Below, piece by piece: positions 34,723-46,030 of a stretch of DNA of 64,000 nt (position 1 is the stretch's first letter; every line of letters starts with the position of its first letter). The DNA comes from Thecaphora thlaspeos (lineage: Eukaryota; Basidiomycota; Ustilaginomycetes; Urocystidales; Glomosporiaceae). The notes under the pieces were generated by a model. The model made no database searches and had not been told where the DNA came from. It worked only from the letters and a program-made list of their open reading frames with translations. The stretch covers positions 806,001 through 870,000 of the forward strand of contig UWYS01000003.1 of NCBI GenBank assembly GCA_900291925.1, given 5' to 3'. Position numbers and translations under genes: made by a program.

Positions 34723-35964
34723 ATGGTGAGCACGACGCGTCCCGCTGCTTCGGTCGCCTGGCGCTTGCGAATGTTGACCCTCTGTCCTTCTCATTCCTTT
34801 CCCCATCCCTACCCTCTACCCTCCCGCAGCTCCGCAGACAGACCCGCGAGCGTCGCGAGTACATCTACAAGAAGGCGCTCGAAGCCAAGGAGAAGCAGAT
34901 CTACGAGCGCAAGCAGCGGATCCGTGAGGCCCTTGCGAGCGGCAAGCCGATCCCTCAGGACCTCAAGGGCCAGGAGGCCGAGCTGCTCGGAAAGGACCTC
35001 AACCTCGATGCTGCACAGGAACGTGAGTGGCTGCTGCTGAGCTGCCTGTGAACCGCCTGCTGCCCAGTGGTACCTTGTCTTGTCGGTGATGCGCCGAGAC
35101 TAACTACTGTCTCTCCTCGTTCCTTTTGTCCCATTGCGACGTCCGCAGTACCATCCCAATCGATCGACGACGAATACTCGCGAGCGGGGCAATACGATCC
35201 CAAGATTCTGATCACGACGTCACGCGATCCCTCGTCGCGCCTCACGCAGTTTGCAAAGGAGCTGCGTCTCTGTTTCCCCAACTCGACCCGTCTCAACCGC
35301 GGCGCCTACACCGTCAACGACCTGGGCGCCGCCTGTCGCGCCAACAATCTCACCGACCTCATCGTCGTCCACGAACACCGCGGCGTACCGGACGCGCTTG
35401 TCGTCTCGCACTTTCCACACGGTCCCACGTTGCTCTTCACGCTGAGCAACGTGGTGCTGCGTCACGAGGTCTCGAGCCATGCCAATTCGACAGTGAGCGA
35501 ACAGTATCCGCATCTCATCTTCGAAGGCTTCAACAGCCAGTTGGGAGACAGGGTCAAGAGCGCGTTAAAGTTCCTCTTCCCCGTACCAAAGGAAGACTCG
35601 AAGCGGACAATGACGTTCGCGAACCAGAGAGACTTTATCAGCTTCCGGTGAGTCTTGCCCGTCGTTGTATTTGCGGCGAACCAAACCCGGTCTTTTTTCG
35701 CTCGCGAGACAACGTCACTGACCCCATCCTCTCGTTATCCTTTCGCCGCTCTGTCTTCCTCCCGCTCCGCCGTCCGCCCATTCGTCCAGACACCACATCT
35801 TCGTCAAGACGTCGCACCGCGAAGTGCAGCTGGCCGAGGTGGGTCCGCGCTTCGAGATGCGACCCTACGAGATCCGACAGGGAACGCTCGAACAATCCGA
35901 GGCCGACGTCGAGTGGGTCCTCCGTCCCTACATGAACACGGCCAGGAAACGCAACCAGCTCTAG
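34723..35964 (+). CDS. IMP4, U3 snoRNP Brix-domain protein
   Basis: Component of the small-subunit processome that, with Mpp10 and Imp3, helps U3 snoRNA pair with pre-rRNA for 18S maturation in the nucleolus. Four exons join in phase: 34723-34725, 34830-35022, 35149-35647 and 35790-35964, giving 289 residues. The first coding exon is the ATG alone, and the sequence after it ([18 protein letters not shown]) matches the conserved Imp4 N-terminus exactly where expected. The Brix domain spans about 80-270, with [48 protein letters not shown], and [17 protein letters not shown]. It ends [18 protein letters not shown], typical of the family. Length equals yeast Imp4 (290). Confidence 0.96.
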
Positions 35965-36311
35965 CCGCAGCCCCTTCCCCGTCCCTTTCGCCCTTCCTCG
36001 TTCTCCAACGGCCATCGTCCCGTCCTTGTCCTCTGTACTTTTAGCAGCTCCAATAACATAGCATCTTCGCTTCCTCGTTCCTTTGCAACATGTGACGCTC
36101 TTGGCTGATGGCACCATTCGTCCGTATATGCGACAAGGGGATTGGAAAGCGTTGATGATTCTCAGAAAGAATGAAGGGGTCCAGTCTAGCATACGGGGTC
36201 CAAGGTAAGGTCGATCAAGGTTTCGGAATCAAAACGGCGGATGGCGGAACGACAAATGCTCGAAGCAGAACAGTGCCTCGATGGAACACCGCTTAAGCGG
36301 GGCCAGCACGT
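35965..36311. other. Intergenic, convergent ends of IMP4 (+) and V-ATPase B gene (-)
   Basis: 347 bases, T/C-rich after the IMP4 stop codon; no gene seen. Confidence 0.5.
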
Positions 36312-38538
36312 CTACTCGTCATCAACGAGCTTATCCGTCTTCTGCCCATCCTTGTCGTCGGCCGCCGAATCCCGGGTGGACTTGGTCTCCTTGCCCTTGT
36401 CGCCGTTCTCCTCCTCACTGGCCTTCTTGGCGCGGCGGGCGTAGTACTCCTTGATGATCTTGGGCGAGACACGGTTGAGCTGCTCCTTGGGGAAGATGCG
36501 CAGCAGGTCCCAGCCAATGTCGAGCGAGTTGAAAATGTGCCTGTTCTCGTAGGCGCCTTGCTTGATGAACTGCGGCGATGGGGGTGACATGATTACAGAG
36601 CGGTACAAGTGGCGAAGAGATGTCGAACGGGTCAGTACAAGTCTCGCGACGTGGATGTAATGGGATGTCGTCAGCCCGCGCATCTCGGCGCCGACATACC
36701 TTCTGCTCGAAACCCTCCATGAACTCGATCGCCAGCTTGTCTTCCGCCGAAAGGGCCTCTTCACCAACTACGGCCTTCATCGACGCAGCATCACGTCCGG
36801 TGGCGTAGGCGGCGTACATCTGGTTGGAGACGTCGCCGTGGTCGGCGCGCGTGTGCTTAGCGCCGATGGCGCTCTTCATGAGACGCGAGAGCGAGGGGAG
36901 CACGTTGATCGGCGGGTAGATCTGTCGGTTGTGAAGCTGTCGGTCGACGTAGATCTGGCCCTCGGTAATGTAGCCCGTCAAATCGGGGATGGGGTGGGTC
37001 ATGTCGTCGTTGGGCATCGTCAGAATGGGGATCTGGGTGATGGAGCCGTTACGGCCCGCGACACGTCCGGCGCGCTCGTAGATGGTCGACAGATCGGTGT
37101 ACATGTAACCGGGGTAACCACGTCGACCGGGAACCTCTTCTCGCGCCGCCGAAACCTCACGCAGCGCATCGGCGTACGACGTCATGTCGGTTAGCACGAC
37201 GAGGACGTGCTTCTCGAGCTGGTAGGCGTAGTACTCGGCCGTGGTGAGGGCGAGACGCGGAGTAATGATGCGCTCGATGGTCGGGTCGTTGGCCAGGTTG
37301 AGGAAGAGCGTGACGCGGTCGAGAGAGCCGTTCTCCTCGAAGTCCTGCTTGAAGAAGCGCGCCGTCTCCATGTTGACACCCATGGCAGCAAAGACGATGC
37401 TGAAGTTGTCCTCGTGGTCGTCGTGGACGCTCTTGGTGGCGCCAGGACGCTTGACCAGGCCGGCCTGGCGACAGATCTGGGCGGCAATCTGCAATTGCGT
37501 GTAGCAAAAGGGGTGGGAAGGGAATAGGTGTCAGTGCACAGCCTACGTAGCGAGACAAACCCCCTCTGGAGTCGAGCGGAGCCGGGAAAGGCGCACCTGG
37601 TTGTGGGGAAGACCGGCGGCGGAGAAGATGGGGATCTTTTGGCCTCGGGCGATCGAGTTCATGGTGTCGATGGTCGAGATACCGGTCTGGATCATCTCTT
37701 CGGGGTAGGTTCGGCTGTAAGGGTTGATGGGCGATCCTGGATGTGCGGATGGATGGAGCGGCGGCGGTATTGGCGAAGACAGACGGAGTCAGTACCTCCC
37801 CATCCTCCGTATCTGCCTTGACTTGTCTGAGGCGGTGCCACAGCGCTCGCACAGGGCACTCACCGTTGATGTCCAAGTAGTCTTCGGCAAAGACACGGGG
37901 CCCCTTGTCGATGGGTGCACCGGAGCCGTTGAAGATGCGTCCCAGCATGTCCTCCGAGACGGGGAGCTTCATAGAAGATCCGGTGAACTCGACGTGGGTG
38001 GCCTTGACGTCGATGCCCGAGGTGCCCTCAAAGACCTGGACGATGGCCTTGTTGCCGGAGACCTCGAGCACCTGTCCACCGCGCTTGGAGCCATCTGGCA
38101 GTGTGAGCGAGACAATCTCGTTGTAAGAGGGGAACTTGACGTTATCGAGGACGACCAGAGGACCGTTGATGGCCGAGACCGTCTTGTAGTCTGTCGCGGT
38201 TTAAGGGGATGGGTTCAGGGAAGGGCAAGAAGGCAGGCGTCTGAAGATCAGCGGCATGTTCTGGACACGTGAAATGAAATGCTTCGCTCGATCTCCAAGG
38301 GGTCTCACCTAGACGGGGGTCTACAGAGTAGTTCTTGACGCTGTTGTTGTGGCATTGAATCGAGGAGGGAAGGGATAGAGCAGAAACCGGAGGGTTGCAT
38401 CAAGAGGTCAGCCGGTTGCCGTTGCTGTCGATCGCAGATCAAGAGGCAGGCGAGCGGCGGTCCCGGGACAAGGTGTACGTACGCAGCCTGAGCGTTGACT
38501 TCAAAGAGCTCTCTGTCGCTCATCCTGGGGTCGGACAT
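36312..38538 (-). CDS. V-type proton ATPase subunit B (VMA2)
   Basis: Non-catalytic nucleotide-binding subunit of the V1 head that acidifies vacuole and Golgi. Six exons join in phase: 38483-38538, 38309-38340, 37864-38190, 37597-37736, 36700-37488 and 36312-36569, giving 533 residues (yeast Vma2 has 517). The sequence is near-identical to the family throughout: [20 protein letters not shown] at the N-terminus, [90 protein letters not shown] and [20 protein letters not shown]. Like other B subunits it lacks a catalytic P-loop. The C-terminal 40 residues are Lys/Glu/Asp-rich and divergent. The first exon boundary (GTACGT donor) is supported only by family alignment and phase. Confidence 0.96.
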
Positions 38539-39364
38539 GGTGGGCGAGCGTATACTGCGGCGAGGGGCTCGATGCCGAGGTCGGTGGCGGGTGGGTTAGG
38601 GCGAGGTACCTCCTGCTGGGTGTGGACGTCCTGTGTTCAAAAGGGTCGGAGCGATGCAGGCGAGACTACGGCGCTGTGCTGGGGAATAAAGAGGTGAAGT
38701 GATGCGTCTGGCGATCCGGAACGACGGCGGAGGTGAGAGTGGGTGGGGACGGCGGACGTCGAAGGTGGACAGGATATTACCTCGCGAGCAGCCTCGGGGG
38801 TGGAGCTGGGCTGGGCGGGCTCAACGGCCGTCTCGCGCCTGGCCTCTGTCGATGACGGGGCCCATGCACGCCGCTCTGCCTCTCGCCCCCGCCCAGGTCA
38901 GGGGCCAAGGGCAGCAGGCCAGCAGGCCAGCCAACCCAAGCCACGCCAAATTTCCAAAATGGCCCTCACAGCCTGCCGGCCGATAGCTGATCTCACCCGT
39001 TGAGCGTCCAGCTGGACCACAATCGGCGCTGTGTCGCCCTCCGCTGTCCTCGTCTCAAGTGTAGAGGGACGGGCATGGCAACGCTCAAGGAGCATCCAGG
39101 ACCGGCACAGTGCTTGCAAGAGAGTTCGACATTTCTTTATCTGTTCATACATAGGGTTCGGGAAGGGAAGTAAACACGGCAGCGAGCGGTTCCGGCAAGT
39201 GCGGCAGAGCAGGAAGGGGAAGGGCAACGGGCGTCTTCGATATAGAGAAGGCTGAGGACACGAAGGGCAGCCAGAGGGGCTCATCACGGGACAAAGGGTA
39301 CAGAGGAGAGAAAGAGAGATATTGCTTCTGCGTTCCGTTCGGTCCGGCTCTTGCATCCGCCCGC
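38539..39364. other. Intergenic upstream of V-ATPase B and downstream of GUT2
   Basis: 826 bases with no supported gene. A CAGCAGGCCAGC-type run lies near 38912-38935. Confidence 0.5.
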
Positions 39365-41935
39365 TTACCAGCCACCGCCGCTCTTCTCGACCGGGATGGT
39401 GCGGCTGGCTTCCCTCCGCTCCGGTTGCTCCTTAGCCGCCGGTCCGACGGGGTCGTGCGACGGCGGCTGCAGGCCCTTGCTGTCCATCTCGCTGAGGATA
39501 TGTGTGAAAGCATTTTCCAGGCGGGCGTCCTTGAGCGCCGCAAAGACGTCGAGGAAGTCCTCAAAGTGGAGCGCGCCCGTCTTGGCAAAGTCGACCTCGT
39601 TGACGATGCCGCGCAGCGTCGTGTCGTCGACGTTCTCGTAGCCGATCCGCTGCAGCACGTCCTTGAGGTCCTTGCTGTCGAGCTTGCCGTCGTTATTGAC
39701 GTCAAGCAGCTTGAACTTGGAGCGAAGCTCGTCCATCTCCTCAGAGCTGAACGACGCGCGCGCTGCAATTGCGAGGTTGTCCTTGTCGAGGCTCGCCTGG
39801 CCGAGAGCCGGGAGGCTAAGCCTCTTCTGCTTACCCTCGCGGATCTTCTTCATCTCGTCGAGCGAGACATCGCCCAGCTGCTGGAGGCGTCCCGGCTGAA
39901 GGCCCATGCTGCCGAGGAAGTGGATGCTCTCGCTCCACTCCTTGCTCTTGCGCTTCTCGTCCCATCCCAGCTCCTCAGCCATCGTGTCGATAACGATCGG
40001 CAGCGACTCGACCGTCGCCTCCACGTTGAGGAACGACAGCCGCGTCCGGCGCGCGATAAAGTCCTGCGCCGTCGCGGCGTACTCGGAGCGGCAGGCGTAG
40101 CGGATCTCGGCCTCGATGTAAGGGTAGAGCGGATCGATGCGCTTGCCGTGGACGGGCCAGCGCTGTCCAGTCGGCTCGGCGATCGAGCAGACGCTCCAGG
40201 CGCGGTCACCATAGGTGTTGGAGAGGTGCTTGGCCACCTCGGTGTCAAGGCCGAATCGCTGCAGCAGCTTGACGTACATCGTCTTTGTCCAGCCGTGGCT
40301 GCCCAGCAGCCGGGTCGACTTGGTGACGCACTCGCGCTGCGGCTTGAGGTTGAACTCGGCGATGGCGCGGTCGACGGTCTGCTCGGCCATCTCTCGGTAG
40401 GTCGTCCACTTGCCTCCGGCGATCGTCAGCAGACCGCTCTCACTGACGTTGATCATGTGGTTGCGCACCAGGCTCTGGGTGTCCTTGGCGTCGGGGTCCT
40501 TGACCAGCGGTCGGAGGCCGCTCCAGGCGCTGAGGACATCGCCGCGGCGGACCTTGATGTCCGGGCTCAGGTAGTTTCGCACCTCATCGAGGATCCACTG
40601 GATCTCCTCCTCCTTTGGCCTCGGGTGCGCCTCGACGAGCGCGGCCGTGTCGGTGGTGCCGGCGATCGTGTTGCCCTGCCACGGCAGGAAGAAGATGACA
40701 CGTCCGTCGGACGTCTGCGGGTCGATCAGGCCCATGTCGCGTGGGCTGAAGTAGCCGGGCAGCGTGATGTGGACGCCAGACGAGGCGGCGACGATCTCTT
40801 GGGCGGTGGGGGCGTCCATTTTGCGCAGCGAGTCGCTAAAGGGGCCGGTCGCATTGATCAGGCCCTTGCACTTGACATTCCACTCCTCGCCGGTCAGGAT
40901 GTCGCGCAGGCGGGCGCCGCAGATCTGGTCGGCCTTGCCCTGGACGGGCTTCTTGTGCAGCGCAATGACCTCGGTGTGGTTGGCAACAACGGCGCCGTGG
41001 TGGACCGCCGTCATGGCGAGCGCGACGTTCATGCGGGTGTCGTTGTGCTGGCCGTCGTAGTAGACGACGGCACCGGTAAGGCCAGACGCCTTGAGCATCG
41101 GGAACGCCTCGAGCGCCTTGCCCTTGCTGAGGATGTAGGAGCTCTCCATGTTTTCCGAGCCGGCGAGGATGTCGTACATCTTGGTGCCGGCCCAGAAGTA
41201 GGGAATCTGCCACCACGTGTAGACGGGGAGCATGATGGGGAGGTGGTCGCTGAGGTAGGGGGCAATCTTGAGAAACGTCTTGCGCTCGTGGAGCGCCTCG
41301 CGGACCATCTTGTATTGCTCGTAGTCGAGCTCAAAGACGGCCTTCTGCAGGTAGCGCACGCCACCGTGGACGAGCTTGGTCGACTTGGACGACGTCCCTG
41401 CGCCGAAGTCGTCGCGCTCAACCATGGCGACGCTGAGGCCGCGGGTGGCGGCGTCGACGGCGACGCCGGCGCCGGTAGCACCTCCTCCGACGACGAGTAG
41501 ATCGAAGCCCTCGCCGTCCTCGTCGCCGTGGCGCGAGACGGCCGCGCCGCCCGACTCCTGCGATGCGGCAGGGCTAGGGCTGCTGCTCTTTGCGTCCTTG
41601 GCGGCGGTGACGAGGCTCTGGTTGTCAGCCTGGACGCGCGATGCGACGGGGCGGAGGCTCTTTGCCGAAGACTGCTTGAGGGCCTCGATCATCTGAGCAC
41701 GCGTGGGAGGCGACCAGAGCGGGTGGGGTCTTGTGTCTCCAGGGACGGTATCCGGGGCGTCGGCGTAGATCGACGAGGTGAGGGCGTAGGTAGCGTAGGC
41801 ACCGACAACAGCCACCGTGGCGGCGGCGGCCCTGCCGGCCATCCTGCGGTTGTTGGAGCCGGCAGCCTGCGACGAGGAGCTCGAGGCGAGGCGGACGCCT
41901 GCCCTAGGAATGGCGGTAAGCGGTCGTCGGAACAT
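39365..41935 (-). CDS. Mitochondrial FAD-dependent glycerol-3-phosphate dehydrogenase (GUT2) with EF-hand region
   Basis: Inner-membrane flavoenzyme that oxidises glycerol 3-phosphate to dihydroxyacetone phosphate and feeds electrons to ubiquinone. Single exon, 856 residues from the ATG at 41935. The N-terminus (MFRRPLTAIPRAGVRLASSS) is a presequence, followed by a hydrophobic segment (about 34-53). The FAD-binding motif VVGGGATGAG lies near residue 145, followed by VERDDFGAGTSSKSTKLVHGG. Further family marks are GPFSDSLRKMD, GVHITLPGYFSPRDMGL, and LTIAGGKWTTYREMAEQTVD. The C-terminal domain carries EF-hand-like helices with one near-canonical loop, DVNNDGKLDSKD (about residues 745-756), and a second degenerate one (DFAKTGALHFED). 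Yeast Gut2 is about 200 residues shorter and lacks this region; animal enzymes have it and are calcium-sensitive. Confidence 0.95.
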   Translation of the reverse strand: MFRRPLTAIPRAGVRLASSSSSQAAGSNNRRMAGRAAAATVAVVGAYATYALTSSIYADAPDTVPGDTRPHPLWSPPTRAQMIEALKQSSAKSLRPVASRVQADNQSLVTAAKDAKSSSPSPAASQESGGAAVSRHGDEDGEGFDLLVVGGGATGAGVAVDAATRGLSVAMVERDDFGAGTSSKSTKLVHGGVRYLQKAVFELDYEQYKMVREALHERKTFLKIAPYLSDHLPIMLPVYTWWQIPYFWAGTKMYDILAGSENMESSYILSKGKALEAFPMLKASGLTGAVVYYDGQHNDTRMNVALAMTAVHHGAVVANHTEVIALHKKPVQGKADQICGARLRDILTGEEWNVKCKGLINATGPFSDSLRKMDAPTAQEIVAASSGVHITLPGYFSPRDMGLIDPQTSDGRVIFFLPWQGNTIAGTTDTAALVEAHPRPKEEEIQWILDEVRNYLSPDIKVRRGDVLSAWSGLRPLVKDPDAKDTQSLVRNHMINVSESGLLTIAGGKWTTYREMAEQTVDRAIAEFNLKPQRECVTKSTRLLGSHGWTKTMYVKLLQRFGLDTEVAKHLSNTYGDRAWSVCSIAEPTGQRWPVHGKRIDPLYPYIEAEIRYACRSEYAATAQDFIARRTRLSFLNVEATVESLPIVIDTMAEELGWDEKRKSKEWSESIHFLGSMGLQPGRLQQLGDVSLDEMKKIREGKQKRLSLPALGQASLDKDNLAIAARASFSSEEMDELRSKFKLLDVNNDGKLDSKDLKDVLQRIGYENVDDTTLRGIVNEVDFAKTGALHFEDFLDVFAALKDARLENAFTHILSEMDSKGLQPPSHDPVGPAAKEQPERREASRTIPVEKSGGGW

Positions 41936-43157
41936 GGCTGGCGACCAACGGGAGGGAAGGAGGGCTCGCGCAGGAACGCTTCTGCGACAGTGGCTATGAG
42001 CGGCTCGAGCCAAGGTCGATAAGACCGAGTAGAGAGAGGCGAGCCGAGACGGCGAGACGGATGAGATCAGGGAACCCTGAGCTACGGAGCCACGGGAAGG
42101 GTGGGCTGGAGGGTGTCAGGAGATGGTGCGGGGGATGGACGGTGGTAGCAAGGGAAGAAGGTGAGCCAACAACGATGGAAGCGCGGCCGGCCGGTGGGTG
42201 GGCTGGATCCGATCCTTCGTCCTGCTCCTTCGCGTTGGATGGCGAGGCGGCCAGCCAGACACGAGGGCTCCATAGGCCAGGCAGAACCCTTGCTGCCTGC
42301 CTGCCTGCCTGCCTGCCGGTCAGCCGGTCAGCCAAGCCCGAAAACGCCTGGCAAACCTCGCATGTAAAATCTCGGCGTCATCGCGTCTCTCTCTCTCTCT
42401 GTACGTGCGCCTGACCTGGAAAAGGAGCAGGCAAGTTGCGGCAGGCAAGTTAGAGCGGACCTGTCGTCACCGTCACCGTGCACGCAGCCAGAGATTACCC
42501 GACTCCGCCGCCGCCGCCGCCCGTCCCGATATCCCATTCATCTGTAACGGATGCTTGTCGACAGCGAGCCTCGAAAAACACCATCCTCCTCTTCACCCAT
42601 CCCCCCATCCCTTTTCCCCTCGCTGACAGGATCGAGGTGGGTGGACAAGGGTGGGGTCGCTCAACGTGCATGGGCGACCCAAGCATTCTGCCGGACAGCT
42701 CGAGATGGGCAGATACGTTTGTGATATTTTCGCCTCGAATTTTGCGGCGGTTTCTGCGGTGAGGACTATACGTGACCCCGGTCTGCTGCCCTCTTCTTCT
42801 CAGCCAGTATCACAGGCCGCAGCCTCGTGCCGTCCGGACGGCGACCAACCAGGCGGCAAGGTGACAGCGGTGGCATGTAGGGTTCTCAGATCAAGCTGGG
42901 ATCAGGAACCGCCAAGGCAGAGGCAGGACAGGGAGTAGGGATCGTCCAGAACCGGTCCGGATCCGACAACGGACGATCCACGCCAAACCTGACAGCACCC
43001 AATGATGCACGAACAGCATGAGCAGCGGGACGTATCGGGGATTGGTATAGAGCAGGAGACTCGGACAACAACGCAGAGGATACAGGGAAACAGGGCCAGG
43101 ATCGAGAGCGAGCACGAGCGGCCGTCGTCAAGGATGACGGTGGCTTCGAGACGCTCG
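41936..43157. other. Intergenic upstream of GUT2
   Basis: 1.2 kb with no supported gene. It contains (CTGC)n-type sequence at 42292-42318 and a CT dinucleotide run at 42390-42402. Confidence 0.5.
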
Positions 43158-43722
43158 CTACGCCTTTGCGGTAGCAGCCTCAGCCTTCGCGGCTTCCTTC
43201 TCCGCCTTGGCTGCGGCCTTGTCTTCCTTGGCCTTGAGGTTGGCGGCAGCCTTCTCGCTCTTCAACTTCTCCGTTGCCTCCTCCTTCTTGGCAGCCAGAT
43301 CCTCAGCCCTGCTCGTGCGGTAGACAAGGGACACGTTCTTCGTCAGCTCTATCTCTCCTCCCGCAACAGCTCACCACGACGATCAAGGCACACTCACCTC
43401 AACTCCCTCTCCTTCTTCCGAGCTTCTTTCATCTGTCTCTTCTGTTCCCTCCCCTTTTTGGTGAACGCGCCACTCAGCACCTTCTTGTCTCCGACGTCCG
43501 CAAAGACCTGGGTATCGTAGGTGCTGTTGCGACGGTCGGGACGTTCACTCCAAGGGACGCGCCAACAGCAGCTGACGGCTGCAAACAGGTCGCAGAGGAC
43601 CACGACCAGTCCGAACAGCGCTCGGACCAGGACTGCAGAGATCTCGCCAACGGCGAGACATACTTCCTGGAGGAATTCTCCGAGGTAGATGAAGCACGAG
43701 GCGAGGGTCGAGAAAACGCAGC
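43158..43722 (-). CDS. Small membrane protein with Lys/Ala/Glu-rich tail, 5' end unresolved
   Basis: Two exons are supported, 43398-43722 and 43158-43308, joined in phase across an 89-base GTGAGT...CAG intron. The upstream exon begins after an acceptor-like TAG (43723-43725) in phase 1 and no in-frame ATG precedes it, so a short first exon must lie further right (above 43725) that I could not place. The visible product (158 residues) starts with about 70 hydrophobic residues (CVFSTLASCFIYLGEFLQEV, continuing with VRALFGLVVVLCDLF) that look like two membrane or amphipathic helices. A cysteine pair and a polar segment (RNSTYDTQVFADVGDKK) follow, then a charged coiled-coil-like tail ending AAKAEKEAAKAEAATAKA. 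Architecture resembles small basidiomycete membrane proteins of unknown role. I cannot name it. Confidence 0.6.
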
Positions 43723-43725
43723 CTA

Positions 43726-44542
43726 TCGTGATGGAGTTTGACGGTCAAAGGGTGAGAGCTAGTGGTGGTTCGAGCTTGGTAGAAGTAGTGGGGTATCGAC
43801 GTATCGAAGGGGGACGTTTCTGTGGGTTGGTCGCTACGGGTGCTGGGTCGTTATTCGTTAAGGTGTGTCGTTATCGTTACGAGAAGGGGCGAGGCTGCTG
43901 GCGAACGGAGCAGGAGGGGATGGAGTGGTATGGTGGTGGAGAGGAAGCAGGGGAAGAGGCGCAACTGCTGGCATGTATTGGCCTCGTTTGGTACGCCTCA
44001 TCTCCGAGAGCGAAGTGGGGGCCGTCAGATACCGATGCACATGCCTCGCCATGCCCCTAACCCTTCCGCCCTGCGGATACCTCGCTAGTCACCTTTTCGA
44101 TCCCTCTCGGCGTCATACCAAGTCGCCGTGCCCTGCTCTGCTCTCCAGCCGGCATGTTGACAGTAGTCGGTGAAGAGGAGAATGAGGTTCAAGCAATAGC
44201 TAGGCACAGGCAGGCGGGGACAAGATGGGACCCGGCACGACGTGCAAGCGAGGTGGGGGTAGCCCCTAACTCGCTGCGCCTCCACACGCCCCGCCCCGTG
44301 ACTCGGAAGTGGCTTTCGCGTTCTAACCCAAGCCTCACCCGGGGGTCCGAAGAACAAACGGCGAGCTTCCAGTACAGACACGAACGTGCTGCGGTCAAAG
44401 ACCAAGAGAGTGGATGTCAGGAGAGCGAAAGCTCCACAGCGCTGTTGGGCCTGTGCAAGCTAGCTAGGCAATGACACTATGGTGGTGATGGTGAAGACCC
44501 ATCCGCTCCCGACCCGCCTGGACTCTGCCCATCCGCCGCTCT
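43726..44542. other. Region upstream of the small membrane protein gene
   Basis: About 820 bases. It should contain the missing first exon and promoter of that gene and the 3' end of the RPAP3-like gene. Short open frames with ATGs at 44052 and 44000 (minus strand) are candidates, but none offers a convincing donor. Confidence 0.4.
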
Positions 44543-46030
44543 TTACGCTTCCCACGCCCTATGTGCCTCTGTGATCCCACCCGGCCCCAGCGCGTCGTTG
44601 TCTTCTAGCGCATGGATGAGCGTAGAAGCAGCCCGTTTCTCTTCGGCATCGAGCATGGCCACTATCATCGCGAATCTCTTGCAGCGCGGAAGCTGCTTCA
44701 CCAGACCTCGCACCACCTCGAGCAGTGGCTGCGAAGACGAAGGAATCTCGATCGGCCTCTTGTTAGCGTCGAAAGAGGCATCGAGCGATGCGGCGGTGCG
44801 TATGCTGGTGGCGAGCGATAAGAGGAGCGAGGAGAGCAGTTCCGGCTCCAGCAGCGAGTCCATCAGCTGCGGTAACGAGGCTGGGTCGAGTGACTGTAGG
44901 AAGCGAAGCTGTTGCTGGGCGATACGCTGTTCCTTGTTACCTCCCCCGGCGCCGGCATCCGGTGTTTTCGTGAGTCTCGACTGTTCCTTCCAGGTTCTTT
45001 GAAACTCGACGGCGTTGAGCTTGCGCGTGGCGACCGCCTTGGCGGCCAGCGGTCGCTGTGGCTGCGGAGGACCGGAAGAAGCAGAGGGCCCGAGTCCGAA
45101 GCTGAGTGCGGACGCCGTCTTGCTGGCTGCCGCTACTGTTGAGGGCGGTGTAGCTCGCCCGCTCTCGGTCGCCTCCATGCTCAGTGGTGTGATCAATGGG
45201 GGAGACGGACGTGCTGTCTCGGCGGCAGAAGCTGTACTTGCCTGCGCCGGCGTGGCCGTCACCCGCTTTGACGAGACTTCGTGCAGAAAGCCTCCCGTCT
45301 CCCCTGGGAGCCGCTCGGGGATCTTACCGACTGGCGCGGCCGCTGCTGGGGCCGTCTTGCTTGTCTGCGCTCTGTCGCTGCCGCTGGAGCTGTCTGCGGG
45401 GTCTTCCATTCCGATCCGCTGAAGGAATTTGCGTGCCGCTTCGACGCTCGAAGCAGCGGTCGACCCCTCATTTGACAGTCTGTCGTCGTCCTCATCGCCG
45501 GTCGGGTCTTGTACCGCCCTCGCCGTCTTGGATGGGAAGCTGAGATCCAGGAGGGCCGTGCGTCTTGGCTGGCATTGCTCGAGGGCGGCGCGGGCGGATG
45601 GCAGCTCCGCTTTGGCATCCTTGTTGGCGGGATCCAGTCGAAGCACCTGCTCAAAATCTAACGTTCAAGAGATTGACATCGAGGGATCGTGGAAAGTGTG
45701 TGAGCGTGGAAGCAGTCTCGGCGGCTTCAAGCGGACGAACTCACCTGCAACTGCCTCTGCGAGCTTGCCGACTCCCACCCTTGCCTTCGCCCTGCGGAAC
45801 GTGGCCTTTACGCTGTCGGGGGCGAGGCGGAGCGCGGTTGTACAATCTCGCTCTGCGTCCTGGAACTTTTCGAGTTTAAGGTAGGCCATGGCCCTGTTGA
45901 GGGGGATGGCAGGTTCGGTGGGGTCGGCGATCTGGGCTGCGGCGTAGTGGCCGATTGCCTGTGCCCAATCTCGCCTTGCGAAGGCGTCGTTGCCCCTAGC
46001 CTTTTCCTGCTGAGCCTTTTGCTTGTCCAT
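44543..46030 (-). CDS. RPAP3-like TPR protein (R2TP co-chaperone type)
   Basis: Probable HSP90/R2TP-associated adaptor for assembly of complexes such as RNA polymerase II. Two exons, 45745-46030 and 44543-45657, join in phase, giving 466 residues. TPR repeats fill residues 1-120: AQQEKARGNDAFARRDWAQA, IPLNRAMAYLKLEKFQDAERD, KATFRRAKARVGVGKLAEA, and the final FEQVLRLDPANKDAK. A Ser/Ala/Pro-rich linker follows (about 150-300). The C-terminal 150 residues match the RPAP3 C-terminal domain pattern: LNAVEFQRTWKEQ, LRFLQSLDPASLPQLMDSLL, then EPELLSSLLLSLA and VRGLVKQLPRCKRFAMIVAML. The combination of N-terminal TPR and C-terminal RPAP3 domain is diagnostic for RPAP3/SPAG1-like proteins; yeast Tah1 is much shorter. 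It diverges toward the transposon remnant upstream of OGT. Confidence 0.85.

Noticed and set aside
39425..41500. 691-codon open frame on the plus strand, antisense to GUT2
   Set aside because: Composition shadow: GC-rich third positions of the real gene keep the opposite strand open. It has Leu/Val/Asp/Arg-dominated composition and no similarity.
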